The notes beneath the pieces were generated by a model. The model saw only the letters and a program-made list of their open reading frames with translations. It had not been told where the DNA came from and ran no database searches. A DNA stretch of 8,656 nucleotides from a bacterium (GTDB lineage: Bacteria; BMS3Abin14): assembly GCA_022865845.1 (NCBI GenBank), contig JALHUC010000241.1:1-8656 (forward strand). The letters run 5' to 3'. Made by a program: the position numbers and the translations under genes. Shown here one piece after another: positions 1 to 7,442 of the stretch (positions are counted from its first letter, which is position 1; the number at the start of each line of letters is the position of its first letter).

Positions 1-84
1 GCTCCGGATCTTTTTAACGATCTGCTCGGCAATGATCGAGCTTCTCTTCTTAAAAACGGAATTTGAAAGTTTAGCGAAGGCCAC
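1..84 (-). CDS. GntR-family transcriptional regulator, N-terminal 28 codons (runs off the window)
   Basis: Seen: reading leftwards from a GTG at 84-82 there is an open frame to base 1, encoding a basic N-terminus with KKRSSIIAEQIVKKI at residues 12-26. That pattern (KR-S-x-x-x-EQIVxxI) is typical of the first helix of the winged-helix DNA-binding domain of GntR regulators, especially the FadR/FCD branch. An AAAGGA ribosome-binding site lies 8 bases before the GTG, which supports this start. Context: the gene points the same way as the tartrate operon and begins 249 bases after ttdB, but has its own promoter and a repeat-rich operator overlapping the predicted transcription start. Inference: it probably controls itself and perhaps the tartrate genes, with a hydroxy-acid as ligand. 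The ligand-binding domain lies outside the window, so FCD versus another GntR subfamily cannot be settled. Confidence 0.8.
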   Translation of the reverse strand, partial: MAFAKLSNSVFKKRSSIIAEQIVKKIRS

Positions 85-100
85 GCTGCAGATCCTTTCT

Positions 101-140
101 TTGACCAATTGCCTTACCGGTTTTACCGGTATGACCAATT
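101..140. promoter_or_regulatory. Candidate operator for the GntR-family regulator
   Basis: Two direct copies of TGACCAATT (102-110 and 132-140) are exactly 30 bp apart, about three helical turns, and flank two copies of the self-complementary ACCGGT (116-121 and 125-130). The right half reads ACCGGTATGACCAATT, close to the TTGGT-NNN-ACCAA palindrome of FadR/PdhR-type GntR regulators. The block covers the predicted transcription start of the regulator gene and ends 17 bases before its GTG codon, as expected for autorepression. Binding is inferred. Confidence 0.6.
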
Positions 141-145
141 CCCCA

Positions 146-174
146 TTTTTACCGACTCACTCTCTGCCTGTCAA
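146..174 (-). promoter_or_regulatory. Sigma-70-type promoter of the GntR regulator gene
   Basis: On the minus strand a perfect TTGACA -35 box (174-169) is followed, after a 17-base spacer, by TAAAAA (151-146) as the -10 box. Transcription would start near 139, inside the 101-140 repeat block and about 55 bases upstream of the GTG start codon. Confidence 0.6.
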
Positions 175-333
175 CTATAAAATGGATGCCCATGGGGGGC
201 CAAAGGTGTCACCGGGTTGCTCACACAAGGAGTTACGAGGATTGGATCTGACCAGCATTGCACTCCGGGGAAAGTGATGAAGCTGCTGCTTTAACTCTCC
301 TCTTTTAGTCTCTTTTGACAATCCGTGAGATAC
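175..333. other. Gene-free spacer between ttdB and the GntR promoter
   Basis: No convincing gene or RNA was found. No strong intrinsic terminator (GC-rich stem followed by a T run on the minus strand) is visible after the ttdB stop codon, so the operon may end by Rho action or read into the regulator gene. Short A-rich runs on the minus strand just after ttdB and a weak AAGC-AGCA-GCTT stem near 285-296 are the only patterns. Confidence 0.4.
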
Positions 334-939
334 CTATTTGATGTACCGCACCTTCCGGAAGATCTCTTCCATCACCGGCCCCTTCTTCTGGTCAAACCCG
401 GCCCTGTTTCTCTCGAACAGGTTGTTTCCCTTTGTGTCGATGGAAATGATGAGGGGGCCAAAGCTCTTCACCCTGCAGACCCAGAGCGACTCGGGCATGC
501 CCAGGTCCTGCCACTCGACCCTCTCGATCTCTTCGATCTGTGTGGCCGCAAGGACAGCGCAGCCGCCGGGGAATACAGCGTGCAGAGCCTTGTGCCGACG
601 GCACCCTTCCACCGTTTCCGGACCCATGCCGCCCTTGCCCACGATCAGCTTGACGCCGGTTTTTTCGATGAACTGCCTTTCGTAGGACTCCATCCTCATG
701 CTGGTCGTGGGGCCTATTGATACCATTTCCCACCCTTCGCCAGCCTTCCTCACGATGGGTCCGGCATGAAAGATAGCCATCCCCGACAGGTCCACCGGCA
801 GGTCCATCCCATACTCGATGAGACGACGGTGTCCGACATCACGGCAGGTGACCAGGGTTCCGTCCAGGTAGACGATGTCGCCGGCTGTTAATGATTCAAT
901 ATCCTCGTTCCTGATGGGTGTTTTCAGAGTTCTTTTCAC
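334..939 (-). CDS. ttdB: L(+)-tartrate dehydratase, beta subunit
   Basis: Small subunit of the class I Fe-S hydro-lyase that dehydrates L(+)-tartrate to oxaloacetate in the cytoplasm with TtdA. The 201 residues match the length I recall for E. coli TtdB. Long conserved blocks are visible: [18 protein letters not shown] at about 27-39, [10 protein letters not shown] at 56-65, GPTTSMRME at 76-84, [10 protein letters not shown] at 100-109, CAVLAATQ at 127-134 and the C-terminal VRYIK. These favour tartrate dehydratase over the related fumarase, although the two are hard to separate fully by eye. The start is a GTG (939-937) that overlaps the ttdA stop in GTGA, so the subunits are translationally coupled. 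It is the last gene of the operon. Fumarase beta is the main alternative, made unlikely by the tartrate context. Confidence 0.95.
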   Translation of the reverse strand: MKRTLKTPIRNEDIESLTAGDIVYLDGTLVTCRDVGHRRLIEYGMDLPVDLSGMAIFHAGPIVRKAGEGWEMVSIGPTTSMRMESYERQFIEKTGVKLIVGKGGMGPETVEGCRRHKALHAVFPGGCAVLAATQIEEIERVEWQDLGMPESLWVCRVKSFGPLIISIDTKGNNLFERNRAGFDQKKGPVMEEIFRKVRYIK

Positions 940-1835
940 AGCGCGGCCCCTTTGTGGCTGAGAATCTCGTAGGTCATGTCCCCGTCAATGCGGATGGTCC
1001 CTCTCCGGTGGGACCAGCAGCCCACCGAAACAGCCACTGCGATGGTGGAGGGGTGTCTAGCGGAAGATTCAATATGAACCCCCATGACCGAGGAGGCGCC
1101 AGTGAGCCCCTGCGGACCGATCCCGACCTCGTTGAGCCCCTTTTCCAGGAGGATCTCCATCTCGGCGGCTTTGGGGTGTGGGTGGCGCGTTCCGATGGGG
1201 CGAAGGATAGCCTTTTTCGATAAAACGGCCGCAGTTTCCACGGCGGTCGACACACCGACCCCTACCAGCAGGGGAGGGCAGGCGTTGACCCCGTAGGAGG
1301 TGATAACGTCGAAAACGAACTGGACGACCCCCTCGTAACCTGCGGCAGGCATGAGCACTTTGGCCGCCCCCGGGAGGGTACAGCCGCCCCCGGCCATATA
1401 GACGTCTATCTCCGCGCTCTTTTGACCGGGGATGATATCCCAATCGATCCACGGGACGCGGACCCCGGTGTTGTCCCCGGTGTTTTTTTCTTCGAAGGTC
1501 TCCACCGCGTTGTGACGAAGTGGAGAAACACGTGTGGCCTCACGCACAGCCTCGTCAAAAACATCCCTGAGGCTTCCCAGCAGGGGGAACTCAGACCCTG
1601 CCCTCACGAAAAACTGGATGACACCCGTATCCTGGCAGGAGGGCCGATCAAGTTCTTGCGCCATTTCCTGGTTTCGAAACATGGCATCGTAAACCGTTCT
1701 GGCAAGGGGGCTGTCCTCCTTTAACCTCAACTGTTCGAGTTTGCCGTAAACGTCGTCGGGGAGACGCTTGGCGACTAAAGAGATGAACCGGGTCATGGTA
1801 TCTGTCAGGGATCGTTTCTTTTGGTTGTTTTCCAC
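936..1835 (-). CDS. ttdA: L(+)-tartrate dehydratase, alpha subunit ([4Fe-4S])
   Basis: Large subunit of the oxygen-sensitive L(+)-tartrate dehydratase; it holds the [4Fe-4S] cluster that binds and activates the substrate. The predicted 299 residues are close to E. coli TtdA (about 303). The three cluster cysteines sit in the expected motifs: SCQDTG (Cys67), NACPP (Cys186) and GCWSHRR (Cys273). Other family blocks are PLRHNAVE (105-112), [10 protein letters not shown] (147-156), [10 protein letters not shown] (210-219) and GPQGLTG (240-246). I chose the GTG at 1835-1833 because an AAGGAG site lies 8 bases upstream and the N-terminus then aligns with E. coli TtdA. An in-frame start at 1919 would add 28 residues without homology. 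A 166-base gap holding several hairpins separates it from tarD; downstream it overlaps ttdB. Confidence 0.96.
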   Translation of the reverse strand: MENNQKKRSLTDTMTRFISLVAKRLPDDVYGKLEQLRLKEDSPLARTVYDAMFRNQEMAQELDRPSCQDTGVIQFFVRAGSEFPLLGSLRDVFDEAVREATRVSPLRHNAVETFEEKNTGDNTGVRVPWIDWDIIPGQKSAEIDVYMAGGGCTLPGAAKVLMPAAGYEGVVQFVFDVITSYGVNACPPLLVGVGVSTAVETAAVLSKKAILRPIGTRHPHPKAAEMEILLEKGLNEVGIGPQGLTGASSVMGVHIESSARHPSTIAVAVSVGCWSHRRGTIRIDGDMTYEILSHKGAAL

Positions 1836-1850
1836 GTGCTGTTCTCCTTG

Positions 1851-1974
1851 CAGGCCCCGGAAAGGGCCTGGTCCATGAACCACTGGAAAGTGGTCTTCAG
1901 TGTGCATGGCCTCAACCATTTACTCTACGGTTCGGGTCGGGAGGTCCTTGGGCGCGAACCGCATGGCGCGGTTC
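1851..1974 (-). other. Three small hairpins in the tarD-ttdA gap
   Basis: The leader of ttdA contains three perfect inverted repeats: GAACCGC/GCGGTTC (1956-1962 and 1968-1974, 5-base loop), ACCACT/AGTGGT (1879-1884 and 1889-1894, 4-base loop) and CAGGCCC/GGGCCTG (1851-1857 and 1864-1870, 6-base loop). The last ends one base before the ttdA AAGGAG site (1849-1844). No T run follows any of them on the minus strand, so they do not look like terminators. They could stabilise or process the mRNA or tune ttdA translation; function is inferred. Confidence 0.45.
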
Positions 1975-2001
1975 CAGGTTCCGGCCCTGGATGGGCCGCT
2001 G

Positions 2002-3171
2002 TCAGGGACTAAAAAGGGAGCGGATGAGGTTTATGAGGTCCGATTTTACCTCAAAACCTACGCCGGGGACCTCGGGCAGGTTGATCATCCCATCGACTAC
2101 CGGCGTGTCATCGGCAAACCCACCGAAGGGAGCGAACACTTCCGGGTAGGATTCATTGCCACCCAGACCGAGGCCGGCGGCGATGTTCAGGGCAAACTGG
2201 TGGCCGCCGTGGGGGATGCACCGTTCGCGGGACCACCCCATCTCGTCGAGCACCTCGAGCATCCGAAGATACTCCACGAGGCCGTAGGACAGGACCGGGT
2301 CCATCTGCAGAATGTCCTTTTCCTTACGGAGCCCCCCGTGGCGCAAGAGGTTTCTCATGTCCTGCATGGAAAAAAGGTTCTCACCGGTAGCGAGGGCACC
2401 CGGATACTGGGCCGCCAGGTCGGCGTGCAGCTGGTAGTCCAGGGGGTCACCGGGCTCCTCGTACCAACGCAGGCCGAACGGGGCCAGGGCCTCGCCATAC
2501 TCCACCGCTGCCTCCAGGTTGAAACGGCCGTTGGCATCCACTGCAAGCCGGTTACCGTCCGAAACCAGGGTGAGGACCTCCTCGATCCTTCTCAGGTCAT
2601 CTGACAGGGGTGCCCCGCCGATCTTCATTTTCACCACCCGGTAGCCCCCATCCAGGTATCGGTTCATCTCGGCACGCAGCTCCTGAGTATCCTTCCCCGG
2701 GTAGTAATAGCCACCCGCGGCGTAGACGAACACCCGGCTCGCAGCGAGGCCATTGTTATAGCGATCTGCGAGAAGGCGATAAAGGGGCTTTTGCTCTATC
2801 TTGGCCACGGCGTCCCAGATAGCCATATCTATGACGCCCACCGCCACAGAACGCTCTCCGTGACCCCCCGGCTTCTCGTTGGCCATCATGATGTCCCAGA
2901 GGCGGAAGGGGTCGAGGTTGTCATGTACCTCGGACACGTAGGTCGAAGGGTCGGCCTCGAGCACCCTTGGAATGAACCGTTCCCGAAGCAAAGCCCCCTG
3001 GGCGTAACGTCCGTTGGAGTTGAAGCCGTATCCCACCACCGGTTTGCCGTCCCGGATCACATCGGTGACCACGGCTGCCACCGACACCGTCATCTTGCTG
3101 AAGTCAATGTAGGCGTTCCGAATGCTTGAGGCGATGGACGCTGTGCGCTCCTGAATGTCGACAATTTTCAA
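2002..3171 (-). CDS. tarD: D(-)-tartrate dehydratase, enolase superfamily
   Basis: Mg-dependent dehydratase of the mandelate racemase/enolase superfamily, expected to convert D(-)-tartrate to oxaloacetate. The 389 residues equal the length I recall for the characterised Bradyrhizobium TarD, and shared blocks include SSIRNAYIDF (15-24), GYGFNSNGRY (47-56), MANEKPGGHGERSVAVG (96-112) and FVYAAGGYYYPGK (148-160). The catalytic set is complete: KxK with Lys181/Lys183, metal ligands Asp212 (VDANGR), Glu238 (WYEE) and Glu264 (TGEN), and His321 in IPHGGHQ. Each is one position lower than the TarD numbering I recall (184, 213, 239, 265, 322). The start appears to be TTG (3171-3169) after an AGGGAGA site; no better ATG exists nearby. 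It lies 57 bases after ttuC. Activity on D-tartrate is assigned by similarity, and other acid-sugar dehydratases look more distant. Confidence 0.92.
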   Translation of the reverse strand: MKIVDIQERTASIASSIRNAYIDFSKMTVSVAAVVTDVIRDGKPVVGYGFNSNGRYAQGALLRERFIPRVLEADPSTYVSEVHDNLDPFRLWDIMMANEKPGGHGERSVAVGVIDMAIWDAVAKIEQKPLYRLLADRYNNGLAASRVFVYAAGGYYYPGKDTQELRAEMNRYLDGGYRVVKMKIGGAPLSDDLRRIEEVLTLVSDGNRLAVDANGRFNLEAAVEYGEALAPFGLRWYEEPGDPLDYQLHADLAAQYPGALATGENLFSMQDMRNLLRHGGLRKEKDILQMDPVLSYGLVEYLRMLEVLDEMGWSRERCIPHGGHQFALNIAAGLGLGGNESYPEVFAPFGGFADDTPVVDGMINLPEVPGVGFEVKSDLINLIRSLFSP

Positions 3172-3204
3172 AGGTTCTCTCCCTTTAGCTGTCGATTAGC
3201 GGCA

Positions 3205-3219
3205 GCCCCTGACCGGGGC
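3205..3219 (-). other. Small GC hairpin between ttuC and tarD
   Basis: GCCCC (3205-3209) and GGGGC (3215-3219) can pair around a five-base loop in the 57-base ttuC-tarD gap. There is no T run, so it is not a convincing terminator. It is short enough to be chance. Confidence 0.25.
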
Positions 3220-3228
3220 GCCGGGGCA

Positions 3229-4296
3229 TCAGCTTCCTAATGCGGTGATCACAGCCTCCGTCACCTCACCGGTTTTGGCCGTCCCGCCCAGATCCGGGGT
3301 CAAGACCTTCCCCTCTCCGGTCACCTTCTCGATGGCGCCCATGAGACGCGCCCCGGCTTCAGCCTCTCCCAGGAACTCCAGCATCATGACCGCCGCCCAG
3401 AACGACCCGATGGGGTTGGCGAGTTCCTTGCCCTCGATGTCCGGGGCCGAACCGTGCACCGGCTCGAACATGGAGGGGAACTGCCGCTCAGGGTTCAGGT
3501 TGGCGGAGGGAGCAATAGCGATGCTCCCGGCCACCGCAGGACCCAGGTCGCTGAGGATATCGCCAAACAGGTTGCTCCCCACGACCACGTCGAACCAGTC
3601 CGGGTGCTGCACAAATTGGGCGCACAGGATGTCGATGTGGAACTGGTCGGTGCTGATGTCAGGATACTCCGCCTTTATGAGGGCGAAACGCTCGTCCCAG
3701 AAGGGGAAAGTGTGAACGATCCCGTTGGATTTGGTGGCCGAGGTGAGATGCTTGCGCGGCCTTGTGCGGGCCAGTTCGAAAGCATAGCGAAGGATCCGGT
3801 CCACTCCGTGGCGGGAGAAGACAGAAAGCTGGTTCGCCGACTCCATGTCGGTTCCTCTGTACATTCTTCCACCGATCTCCGAGTACTCCCCTTCATTGTT
3901 CTCGCGCACGACGACGAAGTCGATGTCCTTGGCCGTGCGGCCTGCCAGGGGAGAGTGGATCCCGGGCAAGAGCTTGACCGGGCGAAGGCTCACATACTGA
4001 TGAAATTCTCTCCTGATGGGGATCAGAAGCTCCCAGAGAGACACGTGGTCCAGGACCCCCGGATACCCTACCGCACCCAGATAGATGGCTTCACACTCCG
4101 ACAGCCGGTCGAGGCCGTCCTCGGGCATCATTCGGCCGTGTTCGGCGCGGTATTGGCAAGAGTACGGGAACTCTTCGTATTGTAGACCGAAGCCTTGCTG
4201 CGCCGCCAGGACATTGAGGACTTTTACCCCCTCGGGGATCACCTCCCGGCCTATGCCGTCTCCAGGTACGAGGTTAATGCGGTAGCTGCTGCTCAT
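3229..4296 (-). CDS. ttuC: Tartrate dehydrogenase/decarboxylase (D-malate dehydrogenase family)
   Basis: A 355-residue NAD-dependent beta-decarboxylating dehydrogenase of the isocitrate/isopropylmalate family. Members called TtuC/tartrate dehydrogenase oxidise or decarboxylate L- and meso-tartrate and often convert D-malate to pyruvate plus CO2. Visible motifs: nucleotide-fold start NLVPGDGIG (8-16), substrate arginines around Arg95/Arg105/Arg131, REN-EGEYSEIGG with Tyr138, SATKSNG with Lys189, Asp222, NLFGDILSDL with Asp246 and Asp250, and HGSAPDIEGK (281-290) in the cofactor loop. This loop type points to NAD rather than NADP. The ATG at 4296-4294 follows a GGAAGGA site. It lies 49 bases after tctB and 57 before tarD, inside an otherwise tartrate-specific operon. 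Isopropylmalate dehydrogenase is less likely, as no leucine genes are nearby; D-malate may be the better in vivo substrate. Confidence 0.86.
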   Translation of the reverse strand: MSSSYRINLVPGDGIGREVIPEGVKVLNVLAAQQGFGLQYEEFPYSCQYRAEHGRMMPEDGLDRLSECEAIYLGAVGYPGVLDHVSLWELLIPIRREFHQYVSLRPVKLLPGIHSPLAGRTAKDIDFVVVRENNEGEYSEIGGRMYRGTDMESANQLSVFSRHGVDRILRYAFELARTRPRKHLTSATKSNGIVHTFPFWDERFALIKAEYPDISTDQFHIDILCAQFVQHPDWFDVVVGSNLFGDILSDLGPAVAGSIAIAPSANLNPERQFPSMFEPVHGSAPDIEGKELANPIGSFWAAVMMLEFLGEAEAGARLMGAIEKVTGEGKVLTPDLGGTAKTGEVTEAVITALGS

Positions 4297-4345
4297 GTCG
4301 AATCGTCCTTCCGTTCAAGGCCAGGCTGACCGCGCCCGGCTCAGT

Positions 4346-4801
4346 TTAAAAGAAAACCCCGGTGGGCAGAGGTACATAAAGAAGCTTCGCAAAGATCAGA
4401 TAGAAGAAGGTCACCTCTACCAGAACAACGCACAGCCATTTACCAGCGAGGGCTGGCGTGATCTTCCGGTGTGAAGAAGCCAGGTAGCAGGTCAACACCC
4501 AGAAGCCAGCCACGCTGGAAACGAAGAACCCTCCGTAGGGAATAGCCATTACCCAGGAAAAGAGGATGGCGCCGGTGCCGATGATCTTGCCCCGGTCTCC
4601 CTCCGCGAAGATCGACCGGCGGTGCGGGCGCACCAGGCCTTTGACAACGAGGGCCGCAGAGAACGCCCCGAAGAGAAACATGATCGCTTGGGGGAACATG
4701 ATGCTCAGGTGTCCCACATCTCCCCGGCCATACCAGAAAACTCCCACCATGACCAGGCCGAGGATGCCGGCAAAAAGATCGGTATTGGCGCGCCGTGTCA
4801 T
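4346..4801 (-). CDS. tctB: Tripartite tricarboxylate transporter, small membrane subunit TctB
   Basis: Small integral-membrane component of the tripartite tricarboxylate transporter. The 151 residues contain about four hydrophobic segments (roughly 9-24, 34-54, 75-108 as one or two, and 121-144). There is a family-like FPQAIMFLFG after the first segment and a C-terminal LYVPLPTGVF, which resembles the usual TctB ending. The subunit sequence is poorly conserved across the family; assignment rests on size, topology and position. Its ATG (4801-4799) overlaps the tctA stop codon as ATGA, so the two permease subunits are translationally coupled. Confidence 0.87.
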   Translation of the reverse strand: MTRRANTDLFAGILGLVMVGVFWYGRGDVGHLSIMFPQAIMFLFGAFSAALVVKGLVRPHRRSIFAEGDRGKIIGTGAILFSWVMAIPYGGFFVSSVAGFWVLTCYLASSHRKITPALAGKWLCVVLVEVTFFYLIFAKLLYVPLPTGVFF

Positions 4802-6339
4802 TCAACGTCCTCCTCATCCTCGAGCAATTCGGCTGGACCCTTCTTGAACTTCCTGAACCCCGCCGACAGGTAGGGAGAGGAGAAGGAGAGCACCATAAGG
4901 ACAATAATGATCTGGGAAAGACGGTTCTGGAACAGCATCACCCACGGGTGCTCCAGGGAAGTACCCCGGAGGATGGACTGGACGAAACCCACCTCCGCAA
5001 TGCCCCCCAGGATCAGGCCGAGGACAATGGCCGGCGATTCCACTTCCAGTTCCCGCAGGATGAAACCAATTGTGCCCAGAAGGAGCATGATGACCACATC
5101 GGAAAAGCTGTTGCGCAGTGCATAGGTACCCAGGATGGTGACCAGGGCAATGGAGGGGACCAGAAAGTAGTGTGGTGTCTTAACGATCACCTTGTAGATG
5201 AGCCTTCCCCCCAGCATGCCCACGGGAACCATGAGCACGGCCGCGACACCCATGGAAAGGATGAATGCGTAGGTGAGGTCACCGCTCACGGTAAACAGGT
5301 CCAGGCCGGGACGCAGGCCGTGCATCAGCATCACACCCAGAATGACCGCGTCGGGTGGCGCCCCCGGGATTCCCAGGGTGAGCAGCGGCACCATGCTTCC
5401 GGCCACCGTGACGTTGTTGCTCGACTCTGAAGCCACCAGCCCCTCTACGGTCCCCTTGCCGAAGAGCTCGGGATGTTTGGAAGCCCGTTTGGCCTCGTTG
5501 TAGGCCACCAGGTTGGCAATGCTGCCTCCGGCACCGGGGATAATTGCCACGATCTCGCCGATGATGCACGAGCGCACGAGGTTCACGGGCATGGAGAACA
5601 CCGTGCGGACCGCGTTGAAAAAGGTGCCGCGCTCCTTCGAATCCATGGTGACTTCGGCCAGAGCTGCCCGGCCTTGGGCCGCCATGTTGAACAGTTCCGG
5701 GATAACGAAGAACCCGATGAGCGCCACGATCATCTCCACACCGCCCTGGAGTACCGGCATCCCGAAGGTGAAGCGGTTCTCACCGCCGATAGGCGCCACA
5801 CCCACCGAGGCCAGCATCATGCCGAACGATCCCCCCAGGAACCCCTTGAGGGTCGAGCCCGGAGAGAGGCTGGCGATGAGTGTGAGCCCCAGCATCGCCA
5901 CCCAGAAGTACTCTGCCGACCCGAACTTTATGGAAAGGCGTGCCAGCGGTGGCGAGAGGAGCAGCAGGAAGAACACGCCCGCAAGCCCGCCAACAGCTGA
6001 AGAGATGGTCGCAATGCTGATCGCTTCCACGGCCCGTCCATCCTTCGCCATAGGGTAGCCTTCGAAAGCTGTGGCGATGGAGGAGGGAGTTCCCGGCGTG
6101 TTGACGAGGATGGCCGCGAAGGACCCCCCGTAGATGGCCCCCATGTAGACGGCGCCTAACGCCACCAGCCCTTGCAGCGGCGGCAGTTTGAAGGTAAACG
6201 GCAGCAGTACCGCGAGGGCCATGGCGGCCGTGAGCCCCGGCATAGCGCCCACGAAAAGGCCCGCCGTCACTCCCCCAAGGATGAGGAGAAAAACGAACGG
6301 GTCCATCAAATCCGTGGCTACTTTCCAGAAAAGCTCCAT
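4798..6339 (-). CDS. tctA: Tripartite tricarboxylate transporter, large permease subunit TctA
   Basis: Main permease of a three-part secondary transporter that imports di- and tricarboxylates handed over by a periplasmic receptor. At 513 residues it has the usual family length (about 500) and around a dozen hydrophobic segments. The two characteristic repeated blocks are present: GAMPGLTAAMALAVLLPFTF (31-50) with YMGAIYGGSFAAILVNTPGT (65-84), and AIIPGAGGSIANLVAYNEAK (265-284) with SSNNVTVAGSMVPLLTLGIP (306-325). The C-terminus ends in an acidic cytoplasmic tail (LLEDEEDVE). The ATG at 6339-6337 follows AGGAGA. It lies 46 bases after tctC. The substrate is inferred from the tartrate enzymes behind it; sequence alone cannot separate tartrate from citrate or tricarballylate. 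Confidence 0.95.
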   Translation of the reverse strand: MELFWKVATDLMDPFVFLLILGGVTAGLFVGAMPGLTAAMALAVLLPFTFKLPPLQGLVALGAVYMGAIYGGSFAAILVNTPGTPSSIATAFEGYPMAKDGRAVEAISIATISSAVGGLAGVFFLLLLSPPLARLSIKFGSAEYFWVAMLGLTLIASLSPGSTLKGFLGGSFGMMLASVGVAPIGGENRFTFGMPVLQGGVEMIVALIGFFVIPELFNMAAQGRAALAEVTMDSKERGTFFNAVRTVFSMPVNLVRSCIIGEIVAIIPGAGGSIANLVAYNEAKRASKHPELFGKGTVEGLVASESSNNVTVAGSMVPLLTLGIPGAPPDAVILGVMLMHGLRPGLDLFTVSGDLTYAFILSMGVAAVLMVPVGMLGGRLIYKVIVKTPHYFLVPSIALVTILGTYALRNSFSDVVIMLLLGTIGFILRELEVESPAIVLGLILGGIAEVGFVQSILRGTSLEHPWVMLFQNRLSQIIIVLMVLSFSSPYLSAGFRKFKKGPAELLEDEEDVE

Positions 6340-6385
6340 ACGATCTCCTGATACCTCTCGCGGCTGCTGCCTTAAACCTGGGTGG

Positions 6386-7339
6386 TTACTTATTCTGCTC
6401 TTCGAGGATGTCGTTGATCACGTCACTGTAGGCTTTGCCCATCTGCTCCACCAGCGCATCGCCATCAGCTCCGGTTGCGTAAGTCATGACAAACCCCATG
6501 GGAAGCTGCCTCTCGGCGATCTTTTTGTTCGCCGCGGTGAAGGCCTCAGCCAGCTTGTCGATGACTGCCTTGGGTGTTCCCTTGGGGGCAGCCACGCCGC
6601 GGAAGGCGCCTCCCACGATGTCGTAACCCTGCTCCTTGAAGGTGGGGGCATCGGGCAATGCGGGTACGCGCTCCTCAGAAGCCACAGCCAGAACCCTGAC
6701 CTTGTCTCCCTGCTGCACAGGAAGCATGGAGTAGTTCATAAGGGCGCTGAGGTGTCCGCCGAGGATGGCCGGTACGAGGGGGCCCGTCCCCGTGTGGGGG
6801 ATGTAGGTCAGCTCGATGCCCGCCTCACGCTCCAGGCGCAGGAGTTCGAGGTGGTTGGCGCTGAAGGTGCCGCTGCCGCCCACGGTGATGACCTTGGGGT
6901 TAGCTTTGGCATAGTCGATGAAATCCTTCAGGGTCTTGAAGGGGCTGTCCGCGCGGACGATGAGGGCGTTGGGAGTGAAGTGGAACCACATGACCACAGC
7001 GAAACCGTCCGTTTCGTAGCCCGAGTTCTTCCGAAGCAGGGGCCCACCGATGATGTGGGGGATGTTGACACCGATCACCTGGTAGCCGTCGGGTTTTGCG
7101 GTACGCTGGAACTCGCTCCACGCTACCGCCCCGCCGCCGCCGGGCTTGTGGTTCACGGTCACCCCCACGCCCAGGATTTCTTCAAGAATCGGCTCTTGAA
7201 AACGCGCCGTGATGTCCGACTCCCCACCGGGATTAAAGGGGATCGTGTAGGTGATGGGCTTTTCGGGGTACTCGGCAAAGACAATGCCGGCACTGAGGAT
7301 GAACATGGTCGAGATCACTAAAATTATTGCTCGTTTCAT
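6386..7339 (-). CDS. tctC: Tripartite tricarboxylate transporter, periplasmic solute-binding protein TctC (Bug family)
   Basis: Extracytoplasmic receptor that captures the carboxylate and presents it to TctAB. The 317-residue protein begins with a clear signal peptide (MKRAI, hydrophobic core to residue 20, likely cut after VFA at 22). It then shows the Bug-family opening YPEKPITYTIPFNPGGESD (24-42), NHKPGGGG (63-70), the GGSG block (154-157) and TYIPHTGTGPLVPAILGG (178-195). The ATG at 7339-7337 is chosen because AAAGGAGG lies 6 bases upstream and the signal peptide starts there; an in-frame extension to 7447 would run through the sigma-54 promoter. It is the first gene of the operon, about 77 bases after the predicted transcription start. 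It has no lipobox, so it should be a free periplasmic protein. Confidence 0.95.
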   Translation of the reverse strand: MKRAIILVISTMFILSAGIVFAEYPEKPITYTIPFNPGGESDITARFQEPILEEILGVGVTVNHKPGGGGAVAWSEFQRTAKPDGYQVIGVNIPHIIGGPLLRKNSGYETDGFAVVMWFHFTPNALIVRADSPFKTLKDFIDYAKANPKVITVGGSGTFSANHLELLRLEREAGIELTYIPHTGTGPLVPAILGGHLSALMNYSMLPVQQGDKVRVLAVASEERVPALPDAPTFKEQGYDIVGGAFRGVAAPKGTPKAVIDKLAEAFTAANKKIAERQLPMGFVMTYATGADGDALVEQMGKAYSDVINDILEEQNK

Positions 7340-7345
7340 GGAACT

Positions 7346-7353
7346 TCCTCCTT
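7346..7353 (-). promoter_or_regulatory. Strong ribosome-binding site of tctC
   Basis: AAAGGAGG on the minus strand, six bases before the ATG at 7339. It fixes the tctC start and is the strongest Shine-Dalgarno match seen in the operon, fitting high expression of a periplasmic receptor. Confidence 0.8.
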
Positions 7354-7427
7354 TGGAAAAGGGCCAAACTGAAATTGACGCTGACATAATGCCCACGTCT
7401 TCAGTGGCCAAGGATATAATAGCAATA

Positions 7428-7442
7428 GCAAGCGACATGCCA
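7428..7442 (-). promoter_or_regulatory. Sigma-54 (-24/-12) promoter of the tartrate operon
   Basis: The minus strand reads TGGCATGTCGCTTGC followed by T. Against the consensus TGGCACG-N4-TTGCW only the sixth base differs (T for C). The invariant GG (-24) and GC (-12) are correctly spaced. Transcription would begin near 7416, giving a leader of about 77 bases to tctC. Its position between a palindromic upstream site and the first operon gene strongly supports the call. Confidence 0.75.

Noticed and set aside
32..277. Plus-strand open frame of 81 codons at the left edge
   Set aside because: Runs against the GntR start, promoter and operator and has no recognisable motifs or clear ribosome-binding site.
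285..333. Intrinsic terminator after ttdB
   Set aside because: No GC-rich stem with a following T run on the minus strand.
1836..1919. In-frame N-terminal extension of ttdA by 28 residues
   Set aside because: The added residues do not resemble TtdA and would translate through the hairpins; the GTG at 1835 has a well-placed AAGGAG.
1900..2604. Plus-strand open frame of 234 codons antisense to tarD
   Set aside because: Covers catalytic-residue codons of tarD on the other strand and resembles no protein family.
3454..4185. Plus-strand open frame of 243 codons antisense to ttuC
   Set aside because: Lies wholly inside a gene with intact motifs; composition and sequence look like a shadow frame.
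6188..7321. Long plus-strand open frame of 377 codons antisense to tctA/tctC
   Set aside because: It spans the boundary of two well-recognised minus-strand genes, has no family motifs, and is the usual result of GC-biased third positions in the opposite strand.
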